NCBI GenBank assembly: GCA_019828595.1
Contig: JAHQRK010000038.1
Location: forward strand, 124,001-188,000
Direction of reading: 5' to 3'
Length of the DNA: 64,000 nucleotides
DNA from: Aphanomyces cochlioides
Lineage: Eukaryota; Oomycota; Saprolegniomycetes; Saprolegniales; Verrucalvaceae
Shown: positions 1 to 10,568 of the stretch, piece by piece
Layout of the letters: every line of letters starts with the position of its first letter
Numbering within the stretch: the first letter of the stretch is position 1
Notes under the pieces: generated by a model
Databases searched by the model: none
Seen by the model: the letters and a program-made list of their open reading frames with translations, nothing else
What the model was told of the DNA's origin: nothing
Made by a program: the position numbers and the translations under genes

Positions 1-363
1 GTCTGAAGGACCAGGTGGATACACTTTTGATTGCCTCTGGGCCGTGCGACGTCGTCGCTCTTCTGCTTGAGCAGCTTGTCCGTGGTGCTGATTTTGACCT
101 TGTTGGCCACCGAAACAACATGAAAACCAGTTAGCCGCCACTAGTCGTCTACCAGACGAACCAGACAAAGTTGTCGGCTCTTCTTGGCCTCGAAGGCTTC
201 GCTTGGCATTTCTGCATTTACAGCCACCTCGCAAAACGCGGAAATCGTTGCCTGCAGCGTCCATGCGGACTTGATGGTCCAACAAAATTGGCGAGTCTTG
301 GCGAGGTTGGTTGAACGCCTCGACGGCAGAGGTAGCAAGCACGAGGGCGACCAAAACACGCAT
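1..363 (-). CDS. Secreted RxLR-like protein, N-terminal part (runs off left edge)
   Basis: The frame starts at the ATG at 363-361 and stays open to base 1, so 121 codons are seen and the C terminus lies outside the window. Residues 1-16 (MRVLVALVLATSAVEA) make a short hydrophobic signal peptide with a likely cut after VEA. Arginine-rich motifs follow: RVLR at 42-45, RSLR at 55-58 with acidic GQEE behind it, and AEER at 100-103. In Peronosporales, a signal peptide plus RxLR and a downstream EER marks host-translocated effectors. The first two motifs lie at the usual distance; the EER is rather far. No fold is recognised. The protein is very rich in Arg and Gln, so chance matches to RxLR are possible. 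Secretion is likely; the effector role is inference. Confidence 0.55.
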   Translation of the reverse strand, partial: MRVLVALVLATSAVEAFNQPRQDSPILLDHQVRMDAAGNDFRVLRGGCKCRNAKRSLRGQEEPTTLSGSSGRRLVAANWFSCCFGGQQGQNQHHGQAAQAEERRRRTAQRQSKVYPPGPSD

Positions 364-853
364 GGCACGGGCTGGCACAAGGCAATTTGCACAATGACAA
401 AATGTATGAAGACGGATGTTAGTTGTAAAAACACAACATGCAAATGCGACAATTTCTAGACGCATTCCAAGAACGCTGCAGCCATCGACTTGTCTACTAC
501 AGAGAGATGGAATTTCAGGTGCCATTGGCATTGATTGGACACTGCGACACTGGCATACAATACCAAGACATGTCGGCTGGATGTTGAATCCAGCGGTGGC
601 GTGGCAGGTGACAGTCCACTTGTCAAGCAACTCCTCGAGACCACGGCGTTGTCAAGACGTCCTCTTGATACAGCCACCCTACGCCGCGCGTTCATGGTAT
701 CGACATCTTTCTCGACGGCATACACGACTTGTATTACAAGTCGTGTATGCCAGTTTTGCAGACCACAACCGAAAGATCATCCGGAACTTATCCGGCGTGC
801 GTGGCGTTTGCTCACACGTGTAAACACGTGTGAACCTAACTTGTACTACTGTA
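364..853. other. Upstream region with two DNA palindromes, no gene seen
   Basis: No convincing gene. A perfect palindrome with 17-base arms around one base lies at 717-751, and a second with 10-base arms (TCACACGTGT) around two bases at 812-833. They sit between the secreted-protein gene and the mariner element and may be the remains of a small inverted-repeat element. Confidence 0.6.
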
Positions 854-2384
854 CTTCCTCTGTTCCACATTACTGCTCCAAAAGTAAAAACGACTTTTTC
901 CACATTACTGTGCAAAATGGATATGATTGGTTCATAAGAAAAACCTATGATTTCATTGATCATTAATACCTAGCCTACAAGAGTACAGCACGGCACAAGG
1001 CTGCTTTCTTGAGGTGGGGTAACGCAAAGTGATTGCCCCCGTCGTGCTCGAGAACAAGACGAATCACCACCTGAAAGGTGAGAAACACGCTTTCAAGTTT
1101 CTCATAGCTCAAGTCGTTGAATGCTGAGAGGGTGGCGCGGATCACATCGTCCACAGTGCGACTCGTCGTTTTGTATTGTATGGACTGGATAGATGCGAAG
1201 AAGCCAAGGTCAAGCACGTTCAAGTCTGGGCTCTTTGGTGGCTGACGACGCATCACGAACAGGCAGCCGTAGACACGGCTGCCAGTTCGGCGTCCGTGAT
1301 GGAACCATGTGGGGTGGCATTGTCATGTTGAAGAACAACGCGCTTGTTGGCACTTGGAAACGACGCCTTGATTGCAGGAATGACCTTTTTGATCACGTAC
1401 TCACGATAAACAGTGGCATTGACATTGACCAGTGTCGTGACCAAACTTCCAGCAGGACGGCTTCGTGAGTTGCGCGCTGCTGGGACTTCGCGTACGAACG
1501 ACCACATCCCCACTTTCCCATCAAAGAAGATACCACCACGTGCCTCATCGAAGCGAGGACGGGCCACAGCCGCCAGAAACATAACTTTAGGGATGAAGAG
1601 TTTGCTTTGCCATACGCGACGCTGAGGAGTCTCACCAGGAACAATGTAAACCTTGCATTGATCCTTGTCCGCGTTAAACCATTTTTCGTCCAGGTGGACC
1701 ATGTCCCATAAGTTGTCAAATTAGGTGCCTTCAAGCTTGTTGGCATCCGACAGGAGTGGCTGATCCGTGTCGAGTGACATGTAAAGGTTCCGTTCTTCAG
1801 GGAGCGACTGAGTGTTCCCAGCGACAGCCCAGTGGCGACAGAGATGTCTTGCAACGTTTCGCGTCGATCCATGGACACACCTTGTACAACCTTCTTGATG
1901 CGTTGGGGCGTGTATCTTGGCTTCGGACCTACACGCCCAATCTTGCGTGACTGCGTTGATCCACGGGTGCGAAACGTGCGCCAAATGTAGGCAACGGTGC
2001 TCGGACTCACGTTGAGGAGCTCAGTCGTTTGGGCGATTGCATCACGGCGTAGTTTGCTTTTCTTCAAGAATCGGAGAAGGGTGTGGATGACCTCTTATTT
2101 CGACTCGCTCGAAAGCTCCCGGTTGGTGTGTGCGGCTTGATTCTCCATGGCGGCAATTCAAAAATGTGTTTGTTTCATTATGTGGCGTAATTTTATTGGG
2201 TTGGTGTATATTTGAAGTTGATTTTGGGCGCGAAAACTCAGTCTGGGCACTTGAGAACCAATGGACAAAACCTGCACATTTTTATTCTCTTTAAATAATG
2301 ATGTACTACATCGACTTTCGACGTGAAATGTATTTTTGGGGTCGATGACAAGTTTTTCTGGGCAGTAATGTGGAACAGAGGAAG
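854..2384 (-). mobile_element. Tc1/mariner-type DNA transposon, decayed
   Basis: Terminal inverted repeats of 23 bases lie at 854-876 (CTTCCTCTGTTCCACATTAC...) and 2362-2384, matching perfectly and flanked on both sides by TA (852-853 and 2385-2386), the target duplication of this superfamily. At 1531 bp it holds one leftward transposase gene in several frames. The gene is broken, so the copy is not autonomous. Confidence 0.9.
975..2148 (-). pseudogene. Mariner-type DDD transposase, broken
   Basis: The ATG at 2148 opens a helix-turn-helix N terminus (LLNVSPSTVAYIWRTF). The catalytic part follows in other frames: VHLDEKWF holds the first Asp, QHDNATPH the second, and SPDLNVLDLGFF the third. 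An in-frame TAA lies about 18 codons after the start, one frameshift lies near 1790 and another near 1255. The same block order occurs in the intact transposase at 18721-20180, a diverged relative. Three acidic residues survive but no single frame spans them. Confidence 0.9.
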
Positions 2385-2402
2385 TACCGCGTTGGAGGTT
2401 CG

Positions 2403-3394
2403 CCATGGGTATAGTTGCGCTCGATTGAAATCGTGAATAAAAAGCGGATATCGAGCGAAATCAATCGATTGATTTCGCTCAAAACGCTCGATTGATGTAA
2501 TTGGCTGAAATGTCCCCAATTCGAGGCTGGGGACAACTGGCATGTGATTGATCAGAATACCGGATCCGGATAAACTTCAGAGACCCCTCAGCTCCTTCGC
2601 AATTACCAACCTCTAAAGAATATGCGGGTTTCAGGACAAGATTTTTGCAATTGACGGGGAGACGGCGCATGGGGGAGTGTGTGGGGGGAATTCACTAAAG
2701 TAACACAGGGCTCTCTAGCGGTGCTTCATGCTAACTAAAGCAACGTAAGTGTAGCGATTGATCTGCGATAGTGTCTAAGCCGACGAATCGCCTGCATACA
2801 CACCTCGTTGCACGTTGAACATATCAAGACTTGCTCTTTGAACTACAAGCAACGGAATTGGCCCCCAATGAAAAGAATAATGCACCTTTCAATTGGGACA
2901 AGTAGGAAACTTGAATTGTACAGAGCTTAATTGTAATATTTACAGTTGAGCATTATCGATTTGATACCTCGAAGTACAACTGAATGTCGAATTCTAGCAA
3001 ATCGGTATTTTTTCTGTATTGAGGCGCCGATTTGATGCAATTCGATGTAAATATATGCCTGCGTCTTCAATACTATGGAGCTTGATTTCACATTAACGTC
3101 AACGATGCACCACACCTCCCAAGTTCATCTCACAACCCTTTATTGAAGGCGTTGAAATTTAGCTCTCTTGATGGTCAAAACACCTCCATTTCAAGAGGTG
3201 CCCTTTAATTTTCGACGAGAAAGCAATTCAGGAAACTGCACAAACAAATTGAAAATAAAATGAAAATACTATTCCACTCTAATACAAAATCGATGTAATA
3301 AATTAATTGCAGGGTCATTTTTTCGAGCGATTGAAAGCGCTTGAAATCTCGCTCGATTGATATGATTTCAAACCGAGCGCAACGATAGCCATGG
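2403..3394. repeat. Possible 1-kb element with imperfect inverted ends
   Basis: The sequence from CCATGG at 2403 inward (..TTGCGCTCGATTGAAATC..) recurs inverted and imperfectly, ending at CCATGG 3389-3394. A perfect 28-base palindrome built on GAGCGAAATCAATC lies at 2453-2480 inside the left end. The AT-rich interior has no recognisable gene. No target duplication could be fixed, so the borders are approximate. Confidence 0.4.
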
Positions 3395-4050
3395 ATAACG
3401 TCAAATGGATGCGAGGGGGCAATCCAAACTGCGTTACAACTTGCAACGCGAGCAGAAGGAGGACGTGCAAAAACCGACGCACCGATCCATCTACTGTAAA
3501 ATCTCTAATAATGGCAGGGCTACTAAAAATAGGCACTAATCGAGTTCCTTTATAATATCATATTCCTTTGATGGGAGTTTTATAATTTTATAAAGGCATA
3601 AGGAATACTAGTAACAATTAGCCTGTGATTATTCTGTAAGTTATAGCATAAATATGAATTTCAACAAGGACATATCACAAAGTTGTGAGGACAGTTATGC
3701 CAAGGAGTTTGCCATTGACTTAAGTGCTAGGATATTGGTAATCCTCACTTCAAAGACGTGAGATTCCCAACATGATTGCTGTTGATTGCAAACGGAATAT
3801 TGATCACTTATATAAAATATCGGGGTAGCATTTGAGATGAATCTGCCTACAGATATACATAACTTCCTATTTCTTTCCTTTGAATAATATACTCGTGACC
3901 TTGAATCGAAACGTTAACATCCCACATTTAGTTAATCTTTCGGCATCCTCTAACTACGCCAAACATTATCTCTTCATCTATTATTGTGACCCCCGTTAAG
4001 TACAAAAGATTACGAGATGCACTACGAGATACGTTCAGTGTACACTCTTA
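3395..4050. other. AT-rich intergenic stretch, nothing recognised
   Basis: No frame longer than about 70 codons resembles a protein, and no RNA gene or repeat was recognised. Confidence 0.5.
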
Positions 4051-4412
4051 GTGCCCGTCTGGATGCCACCTATTATTGAGATAATTCGCAATATTTTGAT
4101 CAATTCTTGCATAATTTTGATTATCGCAAAATGCAGTCTGGATGCCAAATATTGCATAAATTTTATTGCAATAATTTATTTCAAAACAGGCCAAATATGC
4201 AATAAATAATATTCTACTTAAAGTAGAATATTTCAATATCGTATAATCCACACAAATTCCCAATGATTATTTTATTTTCGTGGGAATCCAGACAGTCCGA
4301 AATTTTAATTATCGTGATATTATAATGCGTGGTTTGTATTATTTTGACCAAAATACAAAATATCACATAACGAATTTTCACAATATTTTTTATTTGGCAT
4401 CCAGACGGGACC
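4051..4412. mobile_element. PIF/Harbinger-type MITE, copy 1
   Basis: A 362-bp element with inverted ends (left GTGCCCGTCTGGATGCCA; right TGGCATCCAGACGGGACC) flanked by TTA on each side (4048-4050 and 4413-4415), the 3-bp duplication typical of PIF/Harbinger. The interior is AT-rich and non-coding. Two further internal copies of the GTCTGGAT motif occur, near 4137 (direct) and 4286 (inverted), so four motif copies are spread along it. A second copy in opposite orientation lies at 18279-20520. Confidence 0.85.
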
Positions 4413-4932
4413 TTACAAATAAACAATAACTTTATAGTTTTAAGAATGGGATTCCAACAGCACTTCATACATGTAGAATATCTCACTTCAAATGATCATG
4501 GACTCACCAAGACATCTATTTAGGGAGAAATTGAGTTCTTGATTTCATTCTTTGATGAAATCTGTAATCTCCACATCAGGAGCGTTCATTCTCCAAGCAA
4601 TCGCGGTCAAACTGCATGAATTGTCACTGCGATCAAGCTCCATACCAACGGTGCTGGAAGCATGGAAGTGAAAAGATAGCCTTTATGACCCAGATTCCGT
4701 TCTATTCCTTCACATCGAGCATTCCAGCCCGCTCTCGAGGCCGCTGAGTTAAGAGCATCTACACCGGTGCACTGAGATCCACACTGAATCTGACTTCTTT
4801 TCAGTGCCGAACTCAGTGCTGAGTTTGAAAAGTCAGTGTCGATCGTAAAAATGCTCCACCGGTACACCGGATTTGAGCACTGAAACCTATTAATACTTAT
4901 TCTAAAACGCATTGAAAAATAGAGTAAGCAAC
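4413..4932. other. Left flank of the outer Harbinger element
   Basis: Contains GAGCATCTACACCGGTGC at about 4756-4773, which resembles the ends of the MITE at 7628-7857 and is probably near the left terminus of the outer Plant_tran-type element. An inverted relative (GCTCCACCGGTACACCGG) lies at about 4853-4870. No gene is visible before the ATG at 4933. Confidence 0.4.
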
Positions 4933-5509
4933 ATGGCCGAGTGGAGAGCCACTTTGGCGCAGCTCAGTGCCCAAATCTTCAACTCGTCTGATGAAGATGA
5001 CCAGGTAGCAACAACAGTCTTGCTTCTCGCAAGGCAACATGTCGAGAAATACAGTACCTCAATGACTTCAAAGAAGTGGGGTGGCTCCAGACGTGGCCGC
5101 AAGGCAAACCTTCAAAAGAATCATGCAGAAGGTGACCGACAAATCATTCGAGACTACTTTGGTAGCCTTGGGCACACTTCAATCTATCCTGACTCAATCT
5201 TTCGCCGTCGATTTCGTATGTCAAGATAGCTTTTTCAGTATTTTATGGCAGACATTTCAGAGATAGACGACTACTTCAAACAAAAACTAGATGCTACAGG
5301 GAAACGAAGTATGTGCATTTCTGGATCGTAGATAGAGTCGTCACAACAATAGGCAGATTTCGCAATTGTATCCGTGTCAGTGTCCGTGGGTAGGTCGATG
5401 GCGGACACGAACACGGACTCGGACTAAATTTAGAAGATTTCGCAAGGGAAATTCAATCCGTTCCCGCAAATAACAAACGATCAGTGGGCAGTTGCAAGAT
5501 CGAGCCAAC

Positions 5510-6598
5510 ATGCTGTCGGTCCTCGAGCTCGTTCTCATCTTAAGGTCGTCGCGTATCATGAAGCCTCTGCGAAGACGTCGCTTACTACTCTTATTGGTGG
5601 AAGCAGTAGAAAGACCACAAATTCCCGACGTTCGCTTTGACCTGGACGACTTCAATGACGCGGAGCTAACACTGAAATTCCGCTTTAAACGCGCTGGAAT
5701 TCTACAACTCGTACGTTGTCTTCGCCTTCCTGATATCTTCTTAACGTCAGCGCGCGATTCCTTGCATGCAGTAGAAGCGATTTGTATTGTTCTCCATCGT
5801 TTGAGTTATCCCAAGCGCTATTGTGATATGATGGACACATTTGGACGGTCCAGAGAAGCACTTTGTCGAGTTTTCAATCACATGGTCAGTCTTTTGTACG
5901 CAAAATGGCACGAAACAATTTACTTCTGCCCCTTGACAAAGAATAGATTATCCCTTTACGCCAAGGCGATTACTGATAAGGGATCTCCAGTGCCATGCCT
6001 CTTTGGCTTTATCGATGGCAATAAATTTGAGACGTGCCGCATTAATCAAGGAGAAGCATCAGAGTTTCGCGACCTTCAAAGGTACATTTACAGTGGTCAC
6101 AAGAGAAGACATTGCTTGAATTTTCAAGCCGTCACATCTCCAGATGGCTTGTGTATTCACTTCTGGGGCCCCTTAGAGGGATCGCGCCATGACACTACAA
6201 TGCTTCGCATGAGTAAGTTGATGGACTATCTTACAGACAGGTCCGATGTATTTGAAAACTATTACTTGTACGGGGATCCTACCTACGGCGTCCTGAAATG
6301 GATATTCTCCGGCTATAAAATCAACTCCTTAACTGCTCAACAAGCCAAATTCAACAGTACCATGAGTACTGTCCGTCAGTCCGTTGAATGGTGGTTTGCT
6401 CGCGTAAAGACTGTTTGGTCCTTCATAACATTTAAGATGCAGCAAAAGATTATGCTACAAAGCGTGGGCAAAGTTATATCCATTGCAATGCTTTTAACCA
6501 ATTGTCAATGCTGTTACGAAGAAGACAACCAAATCAGCATCTTCTTCAATTTGAAGCCTCCATCACTTGAAGACTATCTCTCGAGTCCTTCGCAATAG
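5510..6598 (+). CDS. PIF/Harbinger DDE transposase
   Basis: A 362-residue open frame; ATG 5510 is the first Met (the frame is open slightly upstream but only from a TTG). The catalytic triad is visible: CLFGFIDGNKF (first Asp), YLYGDPTYG (second Asp) and RQSVEWWFARVK (Glu), with GSRHDTTML between the first two. This is the DDE_Tnp_4 order seen in Harbinger transposases, and the length is normal. It would cut and paste the element at its inverted ends, probably together with the Myb-like protein encoded convergently 100 bp downstream. No stop or frameshift is visible, so the copy may be active or recently active. Confidence 0.9.
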   Translation: MLSVLELVLILRSSRIMKPLRRRRLLLLLVEAVERPQIPDVRFDLDDFNDAELTLKFRFKRAGILQLVRCLRLPDIFLTSARDSLHAVEAICIVLHRLSYPKRYCDMMDTFGRSREALCRVFNHMVSLLYAKWHETIYFCPLTKNRLSLYAKAITDKGSPVPCLFGFIDGNKFETCRINQGEASEFRDLQRYIYSGHKRRHCLNFQAVTSPDGLCIHFWGPLEGSRHDTTMLRMSKLMDYLTDRSDVFENYYLYGDPTYGVLKWIFSGYKINSLTAQQAKFNSTMSTVRQSVEWWFARVKTVWSFITFKMQQKIMLQSVGKVISIAMLLTNCQCCYEEDNQISIFFNLKPPSLEDYLSSPSQ

Positions 6599-6700
6599 CT
6601 TTATTTCTACCATAAAACCAGATTAACGAAATATCAACGCAATATAATTAAGTACTCCGTGTTAATGCAGACTTTGAATGTATTATCAATTTTAAAGGAT

Positions 6701-7511
6701 CTAGCGACCGTGCGTGTTGTCTAAAGCCGCTCGTACAAGAGCCATCATGTCTGAAACATGTTTTCGATCCTCTTCACGCTGCTTGCGCTCAAATTCTCTC
6801 ATTTCGCGTCTTTCGTTTCTCTCGAGCTGTTTTTCCTCAAATTCACAGGCCAACTTTTCTTTCTTCAACGCTAGCCTTTCTCGTTCGAGACGAATTTCAT
6901 CTTGATGGAAGTCACCAAGAAGCTTCTTTTTTGACGGAGTCGTGTCGTCGGGCGTATCGTCATTTTGGGTCATTTTTCGTTTCTTTGAGCAAGTTTTCAT
7001 AGCCTCCTCTCTTATGTGCTTGGCTGCTGCTTCACTCTTAGCCTATTTACTTAGTTATTTAATACATTGATTTTATGATCACCTTGTCGGCCTTTTCAGT
7101 TGCGTTTACATCTTGCTGGCCTTTTTTCATTGCAATGTTGTCAGCACGCAGTGCAACCAGCTCGTCATGGAGAATATGGCGCTCCGAGTACTCTTGGTCG
7201 ACACCTGAGAGATAAACAGACTCTTTTAGAAACTTTTCGTGTTTGTCGAGCAAGAGATGAAACCTGTGCGAGACCTTTTTGCCATCGATCTCGGTGGGTC
7301 CGCGCGTGAAATCGGGTGCATTGAGAAGGTTTTTGGCAAGAACACCCCAAGCTTTCATGACGCCGTCCTTTTGAAGGAACGGACGCTCATTGTTTGCCTG
7401 AATGAGGAGGGCCATGTCGTCTTCGCTTGTCCAGCGGCTCATTGAGAAGATTTTGGATTGTTCCGTTATCCGACTACATGGGGGTTTATCCGTATCCGTC
7501 GAAACTGCCAT
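6701..7511 (-). CDS. Harbinger accessory Myb/SANT-like protein, two exons
   Basis: Exon 1 runs from ATG 7511 to 7083 and exon 2 from 7042 to 6701. The 40-nt intron 7043-7082 has GT-AG ends and keeps the frame (..KADK|AKSEAAAK..), giving about 256 residues. The N-terminal part (SRWTSEDDMALL.., then KKVSHRFHLLLDKHEKF) looks like a SANT/Myb DNA-binding trihelix. The C-terminal half is a charged coiled coil (RLERERLALKKEKL, EFERKQREEDRKH). In PIF/Harbinger elements such a protein binds the ends and brings in the transposase. It is encoded convergently with the transposase inside the same inverted repeats. A start at the downstream ATG of MSRWTSEDD (7442) is also possible. Confidence 0.82.
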
Positions 7512-7627
7512 TTTCACGGAATCCGTGATAAAGTCTCAAGAATTTCCGTGATTGAATTAGTTTCTGCAAGTAAAAATGACAGACACGGACAAGGATTTGT
7601 TTGCGAAATCTGCCTAATGAATAATCA

Positions 7628-7857
7628 GAGCACCTCCACCGGTGAGAGCCAAAGCTAAAGCTATTCGAAGTTACGGATAAAAATATTTATATCCGGAATA
7701 ATATATCTGAAATGCCTTGATGGTGAGCTATATCCACTCAAATAGCTCAGATCTGGCTTAAAAATACCGGATAAAGATTTATGAGCTATACATATCTGGG
7801 ATTTTATCGAAGTTTTCCTTCAGCTAACGCTTTAGCTCTCAACCGGTGGAGATACTC
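7628..7857. mobile_element. Short MITE with ACCGGT-containing ends
   Basis: A 230-bp element with ends GAGCACCTCCACCGGTGAGAG and, inverted, GAGTATCTCCACCGGTTGAGAG, flanked by TCA at 7625-7627 and 7858-7860. The 3-bp duplication and the ends, which resemble the sequence at 4756, suggest a non-autonomous relative of the outer Harbinger element. It sits inside the broken Plant_tran transposase gene. Confidence 0.75.
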
Positions 7858-8893
7858 TCATATGTCTATCTACAATCCAAAAGTGCAACGCGGCAATGCG
7901 TATGCTAGCGTACGGACTAGGATGCGACGCAGTATTGCCGACTTGGAGAGACCACAGCAAACGAAACATTGAAGCGTTTTACATCCGCAATTGTCGAGCG
8001 ATACGGGAGTGAGTTCTTGTTCGAGCCTACAGCGGACGACGTCAAATGCCATCTCCAGGAGAATTCAGACAGGGGCTTTACAGGAATGTTTGGAGCCATC
8101 GATTGCACCCAATGGGAATGGAAAAATTGTCCAGTTGCATGGCAGAGCCAGTACCAGGATCGTAGTGGCTCACGCTCAATTGTACTTGAGACGATTGCGA
8201 CGAAGAATTCATGGATATGGCATGCGTTTATTGGCATACCGGGATCGAACAATGGCATTAATGTTTTAGATAGATCTACTCACATGGTGAAATTAGTCAA
8301 TGGCGTGGCTCCTGCTACGTCTTTTGTGGTGATTCAAAGCTGTCTATTTGGACTTAATTCAATGATAGGTGAATGAAAATTCATACAGCATGTACTACAT
8401 TTTGGCCGACGGGATTTATCCCAACTACACCCTCTTCCAAAAGACTCTGAGCTCTCCATCTTGTCAAAAAGAGAAGCTGTATTGTGAACGTCACGAGAGT
8501 GTGCGAAAAGATGTTGAGCGATGTTGCGTACTGTTCGGGCGATTTCACATCTTAGCTAATCCTGGACGTTTCTGGAGCCAAGAGACCATGCACCTGGGGT
8601 GAAAGCATACATATGCTTGCACAACATGATAATTTTTGATGAGGAGACCTTGCCACCGACTGTTCAAGGCGACACATGGCAATGCAATATAGATCTCGAA
8701 CGGGTTGATCGTCCATTATCATTAGAGTCATATTTACAAGTAACAAAAGCTATTCGCAGTGAAGCAGCCCACAACAAGCTACGCAATGATATTATCGAAG
8801 AGCTGTGGCAAAAGCTTGGAAATTAATAATGTATTCGTGCCTACTACTCCGGTCCGAAATGATTGGAATCCTGAAAATGAAACTTGATTTTGT

Positions 8894-9447
8894 GATCCGG
8901 GAAATATAAGACCATCAACAAACCCTACCCCTCTATTGAACCGTGAAAAGAAATCATATTAATTTTAACAAGAAATGAATATGACAGGATCGTTTCATGG
9001 CCAGATAAACGCGCAAACACAAGTAAACTACGGTGCTCCTACATAAGCTAAAGGTTATAAGTGCTGTCGTAGAAGAAGGGTAAGCTGTTGTTGAAAATAC
9101 AGGGATTCTTTCCAAAGAAATGATATGCAAATGGGACGATACATTGTTCAATGATTCATCTTCGAAATGAATGCACCAATTATAAAATTATTGAGTTTTC
9201 CATGTTTCTCCAAGAGCACTGAAGACTTTCGATCGATTACATGACACATGTGAGTAATTCGTCATTTCTAGCAATTTTCATAGTATATGAAGTCTTGCAC
9301 GCTTGTCCAATACAATTCTTTTCGTCTTTTTCCAAATGCAAGATTCAATTTAACAGGTTACAATTTATTACAGTATATGGAGTCCATGTTCAGCTTGAAA
9401 TTGACCAATCAGCGAAGAATCACCTGTGGTCTTATATTTCCCGGATC
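8894..9447. repeat. Inverted repeat pair, 21-base arms
   Basis: GATCCGGGAAATATAAGACCA at 8894-8914 is matched perfectly and inverted at 9427-9447, with weaker similarity just outside. The 512-bp interior holds no recognisable gene. It may be another small inverted-repeat element, but no target duplication was identified. Confidence 0.6.
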
Positions 9448-10568
9448 GCTGTATCAAAATATATAGTTTTAAAGGGGATGTTATTAAATTTCAGGACTTT
9501 TTAGTGGCGAGAAGATAAACACTTATCTTGGGCTCCAGTCTTTATAGGATAAGCAGTTGATGCACTAAACCTCTTAATATCTATTACTTAAGGCTCTAAC
9601 GCAACACGTAAGTACGAGACTAAGTACGAGAGTAATTTTCACATACAAACGTCAAGTCAACAAATGAGCAATTTTTATATACTTTATCCAAGTACAAAAT
9701 GAGCAATTTTTACATACAAACGCCAAGTCAAAAAAAGAGTAATTTGAGACAAGTTCGTTCATGCACCCATGATGCTGGACGTGGCAGTTGTCGATAATAT
9801 TAATAATCAAACAATTCCACATACAAAATGAAAATATATTGTCCTACTATTTAAAATAATACCTACCAAAGACGATTGAATGGCAGTTGAGTTTTTCTGG
9901 GACGATGCAAGGTGAGATGCATGTCTTAGGATAGCTTCACTCGGGCAGAAAAGGCCGCTGAATAAGCGGTCAACACACTGTGCAGTAGGGTGACGAGCCC
10001 TTTCTGCCACTTTAAGCCATACCCTGGCCAGAGGCTTGGACTCCGAAAGGCGAATTCCGACGCGATATGCGAATGTTACGAAGTAGGGCCTTTTTGGCTC
10101 GAAATACCGGACATTTTCATAGAGCAGCCAGGGACAGCTAAAACGTGTGTTTTTACTGTATTTTCATATTGACTTTGGACGAGTAAATCCTCTCCCCATA
10201 GTTCAACTTTTTACAGTAAGGGGACAATGTGTAACGTTGGTTACCACTATTGCAACTGATAGTGCTACTTTTTTTGACGGAGTACCACTGTTGATAGTGG
10301 GCCTACGGCGAGTATCTTGAATCACTTCAGGGGTGTTTCATGATACTTAGCAGGTGTATTACCCAGTATCAAAGTTTCAACTCATTGGATGTACGAGTTC
10401 AAAACGCGATATTAAACAAAGTGATGTTTAATAAATACCGCGAACTCTGTACAATTTATGAAAGAAATGAGTAGTATTTTCTGGCAAACCACATTATGTT
10501 AAGCTTAAGTGGCGGGACACATATCCACAGTATTTTTACGATCCAATCACATTATCATTTTTGTGTTG
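9448..10568. other. Non-coding stretch with a short direct repeat
   Basis: A motif containing ACATACAAACGYCAAGTCAA occurs at about 9641-9660 and again at 9712-9731, a 71-base period with GAGCAATTTTTA between. Otherwise nothing gene-like is seen before the Helitron reading frame. Confidence 0.5.

Larger units (their letters stand above)
5351..7615. mobile_element. PIF/Harbinger transposon, two genes, apparently intact
   Basis: Inverted ends AGGCAGATTTCGCAA (5351 onward) and their complement ending at 7615 are flanked by AAT at 5348-5350 and 7616-7618. The 2265-bp element holds a rightward DDE transposase (5510-6598) and a leftward Myb/SANT-like DNA-binding gene (6701-7511), the two-gene set expected of autonomous PIF/Harbinger elements. 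Neither gene is broken. It sits inside an older Harbinger transposase gene, so it inserted later. Confidence 0.88.
4933..8826 (+). pseudogene. Plant_tran-type Harbinger transposase, split by insertions
   Basis: The N-terminal part starts at ATG 4933 and reads through RRGRKANLQKN and FRRRFRMSR to a TAG (5227-5229), then in the same frame to DDYFKQKLDATGK. The reading is interrupted by the Harbinger element at 5351-7615 and the MITE at 7628-7857. It resumes with RMLAYG near 7890, LKRFTSAIVERYG from 7969, GMFGAIDCTQWEW (first catalytic Asp) near 8080, YILADGIYP (second Asp) near 8400 and RKDVERCCVLFGRF (Glu) near 8510. Frameshifts lie near 7940, 8370, 8530 and 8600. The block order is that of the Plant_tran (DDE) family. 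The gene is long dead. Confidence 0.85.

Noticed and set aside
141..459. Other-frame reading frames over the first 460 bases
   Set aside because: They overlap the signal-peptide frame at 363-1, which has a much better start and composition.
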